This document shows, piece after piece, positions 15,824 through 25,199 of a stretch of 43,599 nucleotides of DNA. Origin of the DNA: Prevotella sp. GTDB taxonomy: Bacteria > Bacteroidota > Bacteroidia > Bacteroidales > Bacteroidaceae. The stretch is taken from contig JAFVFY010000007.1 of the NCBI GenBank assembly GCA_017475265.1, positions 1 to 43,599 of the forward strand. The letters are read 5' to 3'. Position numbers and translations under genes: made by a program. Under the pieces are notes generated by a model that did no database searches, had not been told where the DNA came from, and was given only the letters and a program-made list of their open reading frames with translations. Every line of letters starts with the position of its first letter. Within the stretch, counting starts at the first letter, position 1.

Positions 15824-18691
15824 CTATTCCGACAGCATGGTGACCTCTATGCGGTAGCCCGACTGCATCAGGCGCTGAGCCATCTGCTGGACGTCCTGGG
15901 CGGTGATGCCCTGCACCAGTTCCTTGTAGCCGGTGTCGAAGTCGGCATCGTCGTCGAGCTCGTGCCAGATGATGTAGTTCCAGTAGTCGTTGGTGATGGC
16001 CACCTGGTCGTACTGCTTTATGAGATACTCCTTCACCTTGGCCAGCGACGTCGCCTCAGGGCCTTTGTCGGCGATGGCCTTCATCTGGCCGTAGACAATG
16101 GGGTTCAGTTCCTCGTATCGGTCGGGGTCGGCGTTGTAGCTGATGCGCAGGGTGGCATCGGGCGTGTCGTCCTTGTCGAGGTCGAAGTCCACGGAGACGC
16201 CGTAGGTGCCGCCCTTCTCCTCACGCACGGAGTCTGTGTAGGCGATGGAGAGGGTGCGCTTCAGCACGTCGAGGATGAGGTCGTTGCGCGGGGTGAAGTC
16301 CACATCGGCAGCGTAGAAGATGCTGACGTTGGCCAGCGGCGTGGCCATCTTCTTGCGGAAGGTGCGGGTGACGTCCTGCTTGAGGAAGTGGGGGAGGTTC
16401 TGCTCGTTCACCGTGTAGGGGTTTGGGGAGTTGGTGGTTTGGTGGTTTGGGGAGATGGGCAGACTAGCCAGATACTTCGTGATGAGCGGGCGCAACTCGT
16501 CGAGGCTCATGTTGCCGATGATGGCGGCCTTGAACTGAGAGGCGTCGCTGAAGGCGTTGCGGTAGATTTCCAGGATGCGGTCGTAGTCGGCCTTGGCCAG
16601 ACGCTCCTGCGTCATCGGCGTGGTGCGCGGATGGTGGCCGTAGAGGATGGCCGAGATGGAGTCGTTATAGTCGACACGCGGAGAAGCGTTACGGTTGTTC
16701 AGGAACGAGTAATTGCGGTTCACGAAGCCCTGCCAAGCAACGGTGTCGCGGCGCGGGGAGGTGAAGTACAGATAGGCAAGCTGGAACATCGTCTCGACAT
16801 CCTTAAGCGAGGCGCCACCGCTGATGGTCTGCTGGCGGCTGCCCACGGAGGTCTGCACGCGGACACTCTTGCCCGTGAGCTTCTTGCGCAGCGTGATGGC
16901 ATCCCACTGGCCCACGCCGCCCTCGGTGACGGCACTCGAGATGATGCCGAAGTGGGGCAGATCGTCAAGGCTGTACATGCTGGTGCCGCCGTCGGCCTTC
17001 ATCGTGAGCTGCACGGTGTTCTGGTTGAAGTCGGTCTGGCGCACGTACACCTTCATGCCGTTGCTCAGCGTCAGCTCGGTGTAGCCATGCTTATAGGGCT
17101 TCTCTTCTATGATTTGAGGATTGAGCTTTGAGATTTGAGATTGAAGGTTGCTGAAGTATTCGTCCAGGGTCAGGCCTGACTCTGTGTCCTCATATTGTGC
17201 ATACTGCTGGCGCTGCGTGGCCAGGATGACGTCCTCAATCTGCTGCTCGGAGGGCAGGGCGACGGTCTCCTTGTCGGGGGCATACATGATGCACACCTGG
17301 TTCTGGTCGGTGATGAGGTCGCGGGTGGCCTGGTTCACCTCGTCGAGCGTCACCTCACGGTCGAACTTCTGCGTCAGCTCCCATGATTTATCGATGCTGA
17401 TGAGCGGCTCGCCATTGAGGAAATGCTGCACGCAGAGACTGACGAGCTTCGAGTTCACACGGTCGTTGCGCTCGTTCCACTTGCGCTCGTCGTGACCCAG
17501 CTTCTGCAGCTTGGCGCGGTCAAGCTCCTCTTGCGTAAAACCCTGCTGACGGGCCTGCTCGGCAGCGGCCACGGCGCTGATGATACCACCGAGGATGTTC
17601 TCCTGCTTACAGCTGATAGAGAGCGAGAAAGCCTCCTTCGTGCGGCTGAGGAAGAAGTCCGAGGCACGGCCCGTACAGCTCTGGAAGGGCGGCACGGCCT
17701 GCTGCTTCAGTTCGTTCAGACGGCTGTTGAGCATCGTGGCGATGAGTCCGTCCACATAGTCGCCGCGCAGGTAAGCCTCGTTGTTCTTCTCCGAGTCGGG
17801 CGTGGCGGGACGCTTCATGTAGAGGTGGCAGAGCACGATGGGCTGCTCCTTGTCCTTCTCGATGCAGACAATCATCGAGTCGTTGTCGTTCACCGGATAG
17901 TAGATGCGCTCGGCGGCGTCCTTCGGCATGGGGATGGGGGAGAAGAGCTTCTGGATTTTCCGCTCCATCTTGTCCACGTCGATGTCGCCCACGACGATGA
18001 TGGCCTGCAGGTCGGGCCTATACCACTTATTATAATAGTCGCGCAGGTCCTGATAGGCGAAGTTGTCTACGACATCCATCGAACCGATGGGCATACAGTC
18101 CTCATACTTCGTGCCCTTGTAGACCTTCGGCATGGCCTCCTCCATGAGTCGCTGCACGGCACGACCGGCACGACGTGTGCGCCACTCCTCGTGGATGACA
18201 CCACGCTCCTTGTCTATCTCGGCATCCTCGAGCAGCAGGTAGTGGCTCCAGTCGTGGAGCACCAGCAGGCAGGAGTCGATGATACCCTCACGCTTCAACG
18301 GAGCCGAACCGATGTGATAGACGGTCTGCTCAACGCTGGTATAGGCATTGAGGTTGGCGCCGAACTTCACGCCGATGGTCTCACACCAGGGCACGATGCC
18401 CAGGCGCTTGCCCTTGCTGGGGAAGTTCTTCGTGCCGTTGAAGGCCATGTGCTCCAGGAAGTGGGCCAATCCGCGTTGGCGGGGCTCTTCCTGAATGCTG
18501 CCTACACGCTGGGCGATGTAGAAATCAGCCAGTCCCGGCTCCTTGGCGTTGTGGCGGATGTAGTACGTCAGCCCGTTCTTCAACTTACCCGTGCGCACGG
18601 CGGGGTCTTGTGGCAATGTCTCTGTGGTTCCCTGCGCATAGAGGCAGGTGGCTGCAAACAGCCCGATGCATAGCAATAGTTTCTTCTTCAT
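15824..18691 (-). CDS. M16-family zinc metallopeptidase (pitrilysin-like), exported
   Basis: This 955-residue protein has a signal peptide (MKKKLLLCIGLFAATCLYAQ) and the inverted zinc motif HFLEH at residues 77-81, followed by MAFNGTKNFP. The third-ligand region DKERGVIHEEW is at about 160-170. The second, inactive M16 half begins around residue 530 (YTELTLSNGMKVYVRQ). The length fits two-domain Bacteroidota M16 proteases of the periplasm that degrade peptides. Two segments look like in-frame insertions of intergenic-type repeats: SQISKLNPQII (encoded at 17111-17144) and NHQTTNSPNP (16421-16458). Transcription starts from a good promoter at 18719-18749. Confidence 0.93.
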   Translation of the reverse strand: MKKKLLLCIGLFAATCLYAQGTTETLPQDPAVRTGKLKNGLTYYIRHNAKEPGLADFYIAQRVGSIQEEPRQRGLAHFLEHMAFNGTKNFPSKGKRLGIVPWCETIGVKFGANLNAYTSVEQTVYHIGSAPLKREGIIDSCLLVLHDWSHYLLLEDAEIDKERGVIHEEWRTRRAGRAVQRLMEEAMPKVYKGTKYEDCMPIGSMDVVDNFAYQDLRDYYNKWYRPDLQAIIVVGDIDVDKMERKIQKLFSPIPMPKDAAERIYYPVNDNDSMIVCIEKDKEQPIVLCHLYMKRPATPDSEKNNEAYLRGDYVDGLIATMLNSRLNELKQQAVPPFQSCTGRASDFFLSRTKEAFSLSISCKQENILGGIISAVAAAEQARQQGFTQEELDRAKLQKLGHDERKWNERNDRVNSKLVSLCVQHFLNGEPLISIDKSWELTQKFDREVTLDEVNQATRDLITDQNQVCIMYAPDKETVALPSEQQIEDVILATQRQQYAQYEDTESGLTLDEYFSNLQSQISKLNPQIIEEKPYKHGYTELTLSNGMKVYVRQTDFNQNTVQLTMKADGGTSMYSLDDLPHFGIISSAVTEGGVGQWDAITLRKKLTGKSVRVQTSVGSRQQTISGGASLKDVETMFQLAYLYFTSPRRDTVAWQGFVNRNYSFLNNRNASPRVDYNDSISAILYGHHPRTTPMTQERLAKADYDRILEIYRNAFSDASQFKAAIIGNMSLDELRPLITKYLASLPISPNHQTTNSPNPYTVNEQNLPHFLKQDVTRTFRKKMATPLANVSIFYAADVDFTPRNDLILDVLKRTLSIAYTDSVREEKGGTYGVSVDFDLDKDDTPDATLRISYNADPDRYEELNPIVYGQMKAIADKGPEATSLAKVKEYLIKQYDQVAITNDYWNYIIWHELDDDADFDTGYKELVQGITAQDVQQMAQRLMQSGYRIEVTMLSE
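16421..16458. repeat. Octamer-like repeats inside the M16 peptidase gene
   Basis: GGTTTGGT-type units with 8-nt spacing encode NHQTTNSPNP on the minus strand, a low-complexity linker between better conserved segments. This is one of the in-gene members of the window-wide short repeat family. Confidence 0.6.
17111..17144. repeat. GATTTGA heptamer repeats inside the M16 peptidase gene
   Basis: Five heptamers (GATTTGA, GGATTGA, GCTTTGA, GATTTGA, GATTGAA) encode QSQISKLNPQI on the minus strand. It is the same repeat type, in reverse complement, as the TCAAATC array at 19761-19823. Confidence 0.75.
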
Positions 18692-18718
18692 AATGCAAGG
18701 TATATTTTATAGACGCTG

Positions 18719-18749
18719 CAAAGTTATGTATAATAATTGAAATGCCAAA
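18719..18749 (-). promoter_or_regulatory. Promoter of the M16 peptidase gene
   Basis: TTTG (18749-18746) and TAACTTTG (18726-18719) on the minus strand are separated by exactly 19 nt, an exact match to the Bacteroidota consensus. The ATG is 28 nt downstream of the -7 element. Confidence 0.8.
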
Positions 18750-18833
18750 CAAAAATCGCTGGAAATTGCCTGTTGCTGATGTCTTTTTGGGTTAAATGGA
18801 GTTAAAGGGCATGTGTAATCCTCTAAAATGTAT

Positions 18834-18841
18834 TACCTTTG
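18834..18841 (+). promoter_or_regulatory. -7 element directly at the start of the ABC-like gene
   Basis: TACCTTTG ends only 5 nt before the ATG at 18847. If transcription starts at the usual distance from the -7 element, the mRNA would be leaderless or nearly so. A -33 TTTG is not evident. Confidence 0.5.
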
Positions 18842-18846
18842 CAGCC

Positions 18847-19422
18847 ATGACAATAGAACTTAACGATGCGTTGCTTTCTGGTGAGGAGCAGACGTTGTCG
18901 ATGCTTGCTGATGAAGGCCAGCTGACATGCATTACCGGTGGGACGGCCGAGCGTCGCACACGTTGGCTCCATGTCCTGATGGGTTTCGAGTCCCCGGTGT
19001 CAGGTATTGTCAGCATCGACGGCGAACCGCTTGTGGGCGGTTGCATAGCCCATCTGCGCAAGCACATCGCCTTTGCACCAGCCAGTCTCCAAACGGTGGG
19101 CGACCTTGTGCCATACGAGCCTCCCACGGTCCAAGACATCCTGTCGCTACATGCAAACAAGTCTCTCGGCGTTACTGAAGACGACATCATGGAGGAGTGC
19201 CGGAACATCGGCGACACGGAACAAAAAGGCCTGCTGCTGGCCGTGGCGGTGCTGCGCCGTAAGCCTGTGTTGCTCGTAGACAGTCCCTTGGCATCATCGG
19301 CCTCCTATCTCCAGCAACAGGCCCGGAAAGAAGGCCGCAATGTCATCGTGGCTACCGACGATGGCCGCATCATCGGCCTCGCCGACAACGTGGTGGAGCT
19401 TACGGGAGTTCATAGTTCATAG
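18847..19422 (+). CDS. Degenerate ABC-type ATPase subunit
   Basis: This 191-residue protein has the layout of an ABC nucleotide-binding domain: LTCITGG (Walker A position), SGIVSIDGEPL, then a helical region, AVLRRKPVLLVDSPLA (Walker B position), and a switch-like IVATDDGR. The key residues have drifted. The Walker A reads GGTAERRTRW without the GKT, no LSGGQ signature is present, and Walker B has DSP instead of DEP. ATP hydrolysis is therefore unlikely, although the fold seems kept. I chose ATG 18847 because the upstream ATG (18796) lies before the promoter. The next gene is 74 nt away across a heptamer array, suggesting shared transcription with the GT2-DUF4922-SpoIID fusion. Confidence 0.65.
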   Translation: MTIELNDALLSGEEQTLSMLADEGQLTCITGGTAERRTRWLHVLMGFESPVSGIVSIDGEPLVGGCIAHLRKHIAFAPASLQTVGDLVPYEPPTVQDILSLHANKSLGVTEDDIMEECRNIGDTEQKGLLLAVAVLRRKPVLLVDSPLASSASYLQQQARKEGRNVIVATDDGRIIGLADNVVELTGVHSS

Positions 19423-19497
19423 TTCATAGTGCATATTTCATAGTGCATAGTTCTTAGTTCATATTTCATAATTCATAGTGCATAGTTTATAGTTCAT
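19407..19497. repeat. Thirteen AGTTCAT-type heptamers between two genes
   Basis: The segment is thirteen consecutive heptamers, mostly AGTTCAT, AGTGCAT, ATTTCAT. The first ones encode the last residues (VHSS, stop) of the ABC-like protein, and the last supplies the AT of the next gene's ATG. No other sequence lies between the genes. Confidence 0.9.
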
Positions 19498-22400
19498 GAC
19501 GGCTTTTATAGATTTTTACGCCCTATACGACATCCCCGGACTTCTTGACCTGCCCATTGTGTCACGTACTGTGGTGGTGGACGAATTACGCAGCAGCGCG
19601 TCCCTGCGTAATGTTGCCCGCCAGTCAGTTGCGCCCTTCGTAGCCTTGCTGACGAAGCCCGTTCAGATAAACCTTGGTGAAGGCGCCCTCGACCGCATGG
19701 CCCAGGCTGCCATCGACAGTGGTGCTGCGATGGTCTATGCCGACCGCTGGACTACCCCGCAAATCTCAAACCTCAAATCTCAAATCTCAACCCTCAAATC
19801 TCAACCCTCAAATCTCAACCCTCACCGCGTCATCGACTACCAGCTGGGCAGCGTTCGCGATGACTTCGACTTTGGCCCGCTACTGCTCTTTCGTGGCGAA
19901 CAGCTACGCCAGTGGGCAGAGGAGACGGCCGAAGCATCCTCATACACCTACGCCGGTCTCTACGACCTGCGCCTGTGGCTGAGCCGTCACGGCCAGTTGT
20001 TCCACCTTGACGAACTGCTCTATACGGAGACTGAGACCGATTTGCGTGCTTCGGGAGAGAAGCAGTTCGACTACGTGAACCCCGCCAACCGCGAGGTGCA
20101 GGTGGAGATGGAGCAAGCCGCCACCGCCCACCTGCAGGCCATCGGTGCCCTGATAGACACGAAGATGCTCTGCGACGTGAACTTCAGCGAGCAGAACTTC
20201 CCCGTTGAGGCTTCGGTCATCATCCCCGTCTACAACCGCGAAAAGACCATCGCCGATGCCGTGGGGAGTGCGCTCTCGCAGAAGACCACCTTCCCCTTCA
20301 ACGTCATCGTCGTGGACAACCATTCGTCGGACAAGACGGGAGAGATACTCTCCGGAATGGAGAAATCGGAGAGCGGAAACAAGAATGGCCACTTGATAGT
20401 GCTGGTACCTTCGCGCACCGACCTCGGCATTGGCGGCTGCTGGAACCTGGCCGTGAACGACCCTCGTTGTGGCCGCTTTGCCGTGCAGCTAGACAGCGAC
20501 GACCTCTACTCCTCGCCACAGACGCTGCAGCGCATCGTCGATGCCTTCCACGAGCAGCAAGCCGCCATGATTGTAGGCTCCTACCGTATGTGCGACTTCA
20601 ACCTGCAGACGCTGCCGCCGGGCCTTATTGCCCACCGCGAGTGGACAGAGGAGAACGGCCCCAACAACGCACTGCGCATCAATGGCTTAGGTGCTCCGCG
20701 TGCATTCTTTACTCCACTGCTTCGCGAGTTCCAGCTACCCAATACCAGCTATGGCGAGGACTACGCCATGGGGTTGCGTTTCTCGAGACAATACCGCATC
20801 GGCCGCATCTACGACGAACTGTACCTCTGCCGTCGGTGGGGCGGCAACAGCGACTCCAACCTCAGCCAGGAGCGTATCAACGCCAACAACCACTATAAAG
20901 ACCAGCTGCGCACCATTGAGATTCTGGCGCGACAGCAGCAGAACAGTCTGCAGACATACGAGCCATCAAAGTCGCTGGAGCGTTTCTTCGACCGCCAGAT
21001 GCGCCTTTGGCCCGACACCCTGCGCCGTTATCGCGACCTCTCCCAAGTGGAGACCCGCCCCCTGGCTTGCAGTCCGGTAGACAGCGCCAGTGGCACAGGA
21101 ACCCCGCTGAACCTCACGGCCCAGTATAATCCCGCACGCATACGCTCCACTGGCGCTTCCATCACCCGTGAAGCCCTTGGCAAGCGTCCCTGCTTCCTCT
21201 GCAAGGCAAACCGTCCTGAGGAGCAAATCACGTCGGAGATAGTCATTCATAGTTCGCAGTTGCATAACTATGCGCCATGCCCCATGCACTATGAACTATT
21301 GGTGAACCCTTACCCCATCCTTCCACGCCACTACACCATCATCGCCGGTCACCACAAGCCTCAGCAGATACTGCCCATGCTGCCGCTGATGATACATCTG
21401 CTGGAGCAACATCCTGAGTTGACCGTGTTCTATAACGGTCCGCTATGCGGAGCCTCTGCCCCCGACCATGCCCATCTGCAGGCTGGTACCAGTGGCCTGC
21501 TTCCCTTGCAGCGCGAATGGCCACGCCTGTCGCAGCATCTCACGCCGCTGACCCTTGGAGGGGAGCTGCCATCTCAGGCAAAAAACGACGATGCCCTGAT
21601 GGCCACCATCGACGACTATCCCTGCACGGCGGTGCTCATACGCTCGTCCAAGGCTAGCAACCACCTCACGCTCTTCCGTCGCCTCTACCGCTCGTTGCCC
21701 ATCCCCAAAGGACAGAGTGAACCCATGATGAACATCGTGGCCTGGCGTAGCGGTAGCGACCTCCTCATGGTCGTGTTCCCACGCGCCAAGCACCGCCCTG
21801 ACTGTTATTACCAGACGGGCGACGACCAGCTGCTCGTCAGTCCTGGCGCCCTCGACATGGCAGGGCTCATCATCACCCCGAGGCGTGAGGACTTTGAACG
21901 GCTCACGGCAGAGAAGGCTGTTGCCATCTTGCGTGAGTGCAGTCTTGAAACGCTTCCCAATATCACTACAACACCTGCTTCACCCACCACGCCAACTTCC
22001 ATCTCTGTCGGCATCCTTTCTGCCGACTACATAGACTTCCACCTCAACGGAGCCTATCAGGCCAAGGGTGAGACCGTCTGCGGCCCACAGACCGTGGAAC
22101 TGACCGGCGGCAGCCTTCTTTGGCGAGGACAACAGTATCAGGAATTGTGCTTTACGCCGGTTCACAGTTCACAGTCTCCCGACTCCTTCACTCTCCGCGA
22201 CGTCACCATCGGCAAGGGGTTCCACTGGGAACAGCAGCAGGAACAGACGTTCCTCGGCACACTGCGTCTGATGGTAGACGGCGACAAGGTGTTGGCCATC
22301 AACGAATTGCCCATCGAGGACTATCTGGAGAGCGTTATTGGTAGCGAGATGAGCGCCGATTCCCATCCCGAGCTGCTCAAGGCTCACACCGTCATCTCCC

Positions 22401-23287
22401 GTTCCTGGGTGCTCTATCAGAAGGAGCAGAGGAGCAAGGAAACGAGCAGCAAGCCTTCCATCATCCGCAAGGACGGCGAGCTGCTTCGCTGGTATGACCG
22501 TGAGGAGCACACGCTCTTCGATGTCTGTGCCGACGACCACTGCCAGCGGTATCAAGGAATTGACCTATCAGGAATGACCGATGGTAGTCTGGAGCCGGAC
22601 AGTAAGCATGTTAAAGCGAAAAAGGCTGTCCGGGCCACCCGTGGTGAGGTGCTCACCTACCATGGGGAGCTTTGCGACGCACGCTTCTCCAAGTGCTGTG
22701 GCGGGCAGACCGAGGAGTTTCAGTATTGCTGGGACGACACCCCCCGGCCCTATCTGCAGAGTGTTGCCGACCCCTTCTGCAATACCAGCGACGAGCATGT
22801 GCTGCGACAGGTGCTCCGCGACTTCGACCAGCAGACTATCCCCTCGTTCTACCGCTGGACGGTGGAGTACACGCAGGACGAACTCTCCGACCTCATCGCC
22901 CGCAAGACACAGCTTGACCTGGGAATCATCACCGACCTCATCCCCCTCTCAAGGGGCAAGAGCGGTCGCATCTGGCGCTTGCAGCTGGTAGGCACCAAGG
23001 GAACCTTCATCATCGGCAAGGAACTGGAGATACGCCGTGCACTCAGCGAGACCCACCTCCTCAGCTCTGCCTTCGACGTTGAGGTCGTCGACCTGCCCGA
23101 CGAGGAGGGCAACGTCCAGTCTAGGATTTTCCGTCTCCATGGCCGTGGCTGGGGGCATGGCGTAGGACTCTGCCAAATCGGTGCCGCCATGATGGCCGAA
23201 AAGGGCTACTCCTACCGCGACATTCTCCTACACTACTATCCCGGTGCCGAGATCACGGACATCAATAACTTTGAGAGTAGAAAATAA
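19496..23287 (+). CDS. GT2 - DUF4922 - SpoIID/LytB three-domain fusion protein
   Basis: This is one uninterrupted 1263-residue frame with three enzyme-like parts. Residues 239-450 are a family-2 glycosyltransferase ([10 protein letters not shown] 240-249, DNHSSDKT 274-281, DSDDLY 333-338, GEDY 420-423). Residues about 540-815 match DUF4922, an Ap4A-phosphorylase/HIT-like fold (CFLC 566-569, [11 protein letters not shown], and DHAHLQAG 657-664 as the H-x-H-x-Q motif). Residues 835-1255 are a SpoIID/LytB domain ([20 protein letters not shown] with Glu951, CCGG near 1067-1070, [15 protein letters not shown] 1216-1230), related to peptidoglycan-acting SpoIID. No signal peptide is visible, odd for a wall-acting domain. 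Three short segments are encoded by heptamer repeats (89-110, 592-601, 889-893). NagB downstream hints at amino-sugar metabolism, but the joint function is unknown. Confidence 0.85.
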   Translation: MTAFIDFYALYDIPGLLDLPIVSRTVVVDELRSSASLRNVARQSVAPFVALLTKPVQINLGEGALDRMAQAAIDSGAAMVYADRWTTPQISNLKSQISTLKSQPSNLNPHRVIDYQLGSVRDDFDFGPLLLFRGEQLRQWAEETAEASSYTYAGLYDLRLWLSRHGQLFHLDELLYTETETDLRASGEKQFDYVNPANREVQVEMEQAATAHLQAIGALIDTKMLCDVNFSEQNFPVEASVIIPVYNREKTIADAVGSALSQKTTFPFNVIVVDNHSSDKTGEILSGMEKSESGNKNGHLIVLVPSRTDLGIGGCWNLAVNDPRCGRFAVQLDSDDLYSSPQTLQRIVDAFHEQQAAMIVGSYRMCDFNLQTLPPGLIAHREWTEENGPNNALRINGLGAPRAFFTPLLREFQLPNTSYGEDYAMGLRFSRQYRIGRIYDELYLCRRWGGNSDSNLSQERINANNHYKDQLRTIEILARQQQNSLQTYEPSKSLERFFDRQMRLWPDTLRRYRDLSQVETRPLACSPVDSASGTGTPLNLTAQYNPARIRSTGASITREALGKRPCFLCKANRPEEQITSEIVIHSSQLHNYAPCPMHYELLVNPYPILPRHYTIIAGHHKPQQILPMLPLMIHLLEQHPELTVFYNGPLCGASAPDHAHLQAGTSGLLPLQREWPRLSQHLTPLTLGGELPSQAKNDDALMATIDDYPCTAVLIRSSKASNHLTLFRRLYRSLPIPKGQSEPMMNIVAWRSGSDLLMVVFPRAKHRPDCYYQTGDDQLLVSPGALDMAGLIITPRREDFERLTAEKAVAILRECSLETLPNITTTPASPTTPTSISVGILSADYIDFHLNGAYQAKGETVCGPQTVELTGGSLLWRGQQYQELCFTPVHSSQSPDSFTLRDVTIGKGFHWEQQQEQTFLGTLRLMVDGDKVLAINELPIEDYLESVIGSEMSADSHPELLKAHTVISRSWVLYQKEQRSKETSSKPSIIRKDGELLRWYDREEHTLFDVCADDHCQRYQGIDLSGMTDGSLEPDSKHVKAKKAVRATRGEVLTYHGELCDARFSKCCGGQTEEFQYCWDDTPRPYLQSVADPFCNTSDEHVLRQVLRDFDQQTIPSFYRWTVEYTQDELSDLIARKTQLDLGIITDLIPLSRGKSGRIWRLQLVGTKGTFIIGKELEIRRALSETHLLSSAFDVEVVDLPDEEGNVQSRIFRLHGRGWGHGVGLCQIGAAMMAEKGYSYRDILLHYYPGAEITDINNFESRK
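19761..19823. repeat. Nine AAATCTC-type heptamers in frame inside the fusion gene
   Basis: Nine exact 7-nt units (AAATCTC, AAACCTC, AACCCTC) span 63 nt, a multiple of three. They encode a polar stretch ([20 protein letters not shown]) in the N-terminal part of the fusion protein, ahead of the glycosyltransferase domain. Confidence 0.9.
21270..21297. repeat. ATGNNCT/ATGCNCC heptamers inside the DUF4922 part
   Basis: Four heptamers (ATGCGCC, ATGCCCC, ATGCACT, ATGAACT) are the reverse-complement form of the AGTTCAT array at 19407-19497. A partial copy in the other orientation (CATAGTT CGCAGTT) starts at 21248. They encode [10 protein letters not shown]. Confidence 0.65.
22160..22173. repeat. 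Two GTTCACA heptamers inside the SpoIID part
   Basis: GTTCACA occurs twice in tandem and encodes VHSS, the same peptide made by the heptamers at the end of the ABC-like gene. Confidence 0.55.
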
Positions 23288-23329
23288 ATCGGGCATAGTG
23301 CTCGTTATATATTTATTGTATTATAGATT

Positions 23330-25096
23330 ATGAAAAACTTCCTGCTTATTTGCTTCATAGCATTTTTCCCCAGTGTCATGTATTCGCAGCTGATGGATGT
23401 GGTGAGAGAGAACTGCACTCCCTCTTTGCTCAATACCGAAGAAACACCTACGGTGAGTGGAGGCAGACCGTTGCGCTTGCCAAGCATCAGCAATCAATGG
23501 GACTCTACACGTGTCTATCGCCAGGCGGTGATACTCGTGTCGTATATTGATACCGACTTCTCGCTGGAGAACCCTCGCGAGACCTACGACAGCATGCTTA
23601 ACTGTCCTGGATTCAACCTGCGTCAGGGACCGGGCTGCGCAGCTGAGTATTTCCGCGAGCAGTCGGGTGGGCTGTTCAACGTGCAGTTTGATGTCTTCGG
23701 CCCCATAAAGGTAAACAGAAAGGCACAGCCATACAGCAAGCCCACGGAAAACACACGCAACTATGGCCACGAAGTGTTCATCGAGGCCACGGAGAAGCTC
23801 ATCGACTCTCTTCAGGTGGATTTCACGCCTTACGACTGGAACGGGAATGGCTACGTGAACCAGGTCATCTATGTTTGTGCTGGCTTGACTGGAAACCAGA
23901 ACGCGGAGGCGTGTTACGGCCATGTCTGGCCGAACACTAGCTCTTTTACCACTATTACCACCAACGGCAAGAAAATCAGTAATTTCACCGCCAGCTGCGA
24001 GAAGTGGGCAAATGGAGCGTCTTGCGGTATAGGAACCATCCTCCATGAGTTCACCCACTCGCTGGGGCTGCCCGATATCTATCCCACGACGGATAGTGCT
24101 GGTTACAGCGTCATGGATGAATGGGACCTGATGGACGGTGGAAACTTCACCAACTACGGATGGTGCCCGCCCAGCTATACACCGCTGGAGAAGATGCTCC
24201 TAGGATGGCTCACCCCCGTGGAACTGACGGAACCGCAGACCATCAGGAACCTGAAGACCGTGGCCAATGGCGGCGAGGTGTACCGTATCAAGCACTCCGC
24301 CAGCGAGTGGCTGATGCTGGAGAACCGACAGCAGGAAGGCTGGGACTTGGCAGCGCCAGGGAAGGGATTGCTGATATATCATGTATACTACGACAACTCT
24401 GTGTGGAGGGGCAATTCGGTGAACAACAACAAAAACGCCCGGCGCTTCGAGCTGATACACGCCGACAACATGGACTATGACAAGTGGTATGACTACGTGT
24501 CATCGTGGGCCAAACCGAAGCAGTACGCCAACTCTGGTCGCTTGAACAGCTATCTGCTCAGCACGTCGCCTTATCCCTGGACGACCGACTCCACAGATGT
24601 CGTCAACGACTCGCTGACCAACAAATCGGTACCACCGGCAAAGATGAACTACCCTAATGAGGGCGGTAGTAATATGCTGTCGAAGTCTATCAGCAACATC
24701 GTGCAGAACGCAGACGGTACCATCACCTTCGACTTCATGGCCGACGTGGCAAGGTGTGCAACGCCGACCATCGTCTACGAGAATGGACGCATACACTTCG
24801 AGTGCGAGACGGAGGGAGTAAGGTTCGTGTCGAAGGTCACAGCTGGAAACGCAATGGAGGATGAGGATGAAGAGGTGACGCTCTCCACTCAGTATGTTAT
24901 CACCGTGTATGCTACGGCTGAGGGATATGCCGACTCTGAAACCGTGAAGGCCACGCTGACTTGGAGCGACGGCAAGTTGACGGGCGAGAACGTGGACATA
25001 AGAGACGGCAGCTTCAAGAAGGGTGACGTGAACGAAGACGGAACCGTTGACGTGGCCGACATATCGGCTGTCATCGCTATCATGGCGAATGAATAA
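23330..25096 (+). CDS. M6-family metalloprotease with C-terminal dockerin-like EF-hand
   Basis: This 588-residue exported protease has signal peptide MKNFLLICFIAFFPSVMYSQ and the zinc motif HEFTHSLGLPD at residues 239-249 (immune inhibitor A/M6 type: two His plus the Asp), preceded by the CGIGTILHE strand. A Met-turn-like YSVMDEWDLMD follows. The C-terminus has a bacterial chitobiase-like or Ig-like strand region and ends with KKGDVNEDGTVDVADISAVI, a calcium-binding EF-hand of the type I dockerin family, which in Prevotella often ends secreted proteins without cellulosomes. It would degrade proteins outside the cell. It follows the fusion gene by 42 nt, with no terminator visible between them. 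Confidence 0.9.
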   Translation: MKNFLLICFIAFFPSVMYSQLMDVVRENCTPSLLNTEETPTVSGGRPLRLPSISNQWDSTRVYRQAVILVSYIDTDFSLENPRETYDSMLNCPGFNLRQGPGCAAEYFREQSGGLFNVQFDVFGPIKVNRKAQPYSKPTENTRNYGHEVFIEATEKLIDSLQVDFTPYDWNGNGYVNQVIYVCAGLTGNQNAEACYGHVWPNTSSFTTITTNGKKISNFTASCEKWANGASCGIGTILHEFTHSLGLPDIYPTTDSAGYSVMDEWDLMDGGNFTNYGWCPPSYTPLEKMLLGWLTPVELTEPQTIRNLKTVANGGEVYRIKHSASEWLMLENRQQEGWDLAAPGKGLLIYHVYYDNSVWRGNSVNNNKNARRFELIHADNMDYDKWYDYVSSWAKPKQYANSGRLNSYLLSTSPYPWTTDSTDVVNDSLTNKSVPPAKMNYPNEGGSNMLSKSISNIVQNADGTITFDFMADVARCATPTIVYENGRIHFECETEGVRFVSKVTAGNAMEDEDEEVTLSTQYVITVYATAEGYADSETVKATLTWSDGKLTGENVDIRDGSFKKGDVNEDGTVDVADISAVIAIMANE

Positions 25097-25199
25097 ATAT
25101 TTAAGACTGCAGACAATAAATAATAGAAAATCAGCGTTAAACATTATATGTTTAGGTTAAATAACAACTAACAAACACAAACTTAAAAACGAAACAATT

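Noticed and set aside
15962-18673. Long open frames (389 and 416 codons) on the plus strand opposite the M16 peptidase gene
   Set aside because: They are antisense frames kept open by the codon bias of the real gene; their translations are H/V/L-rich with no domain pattern.
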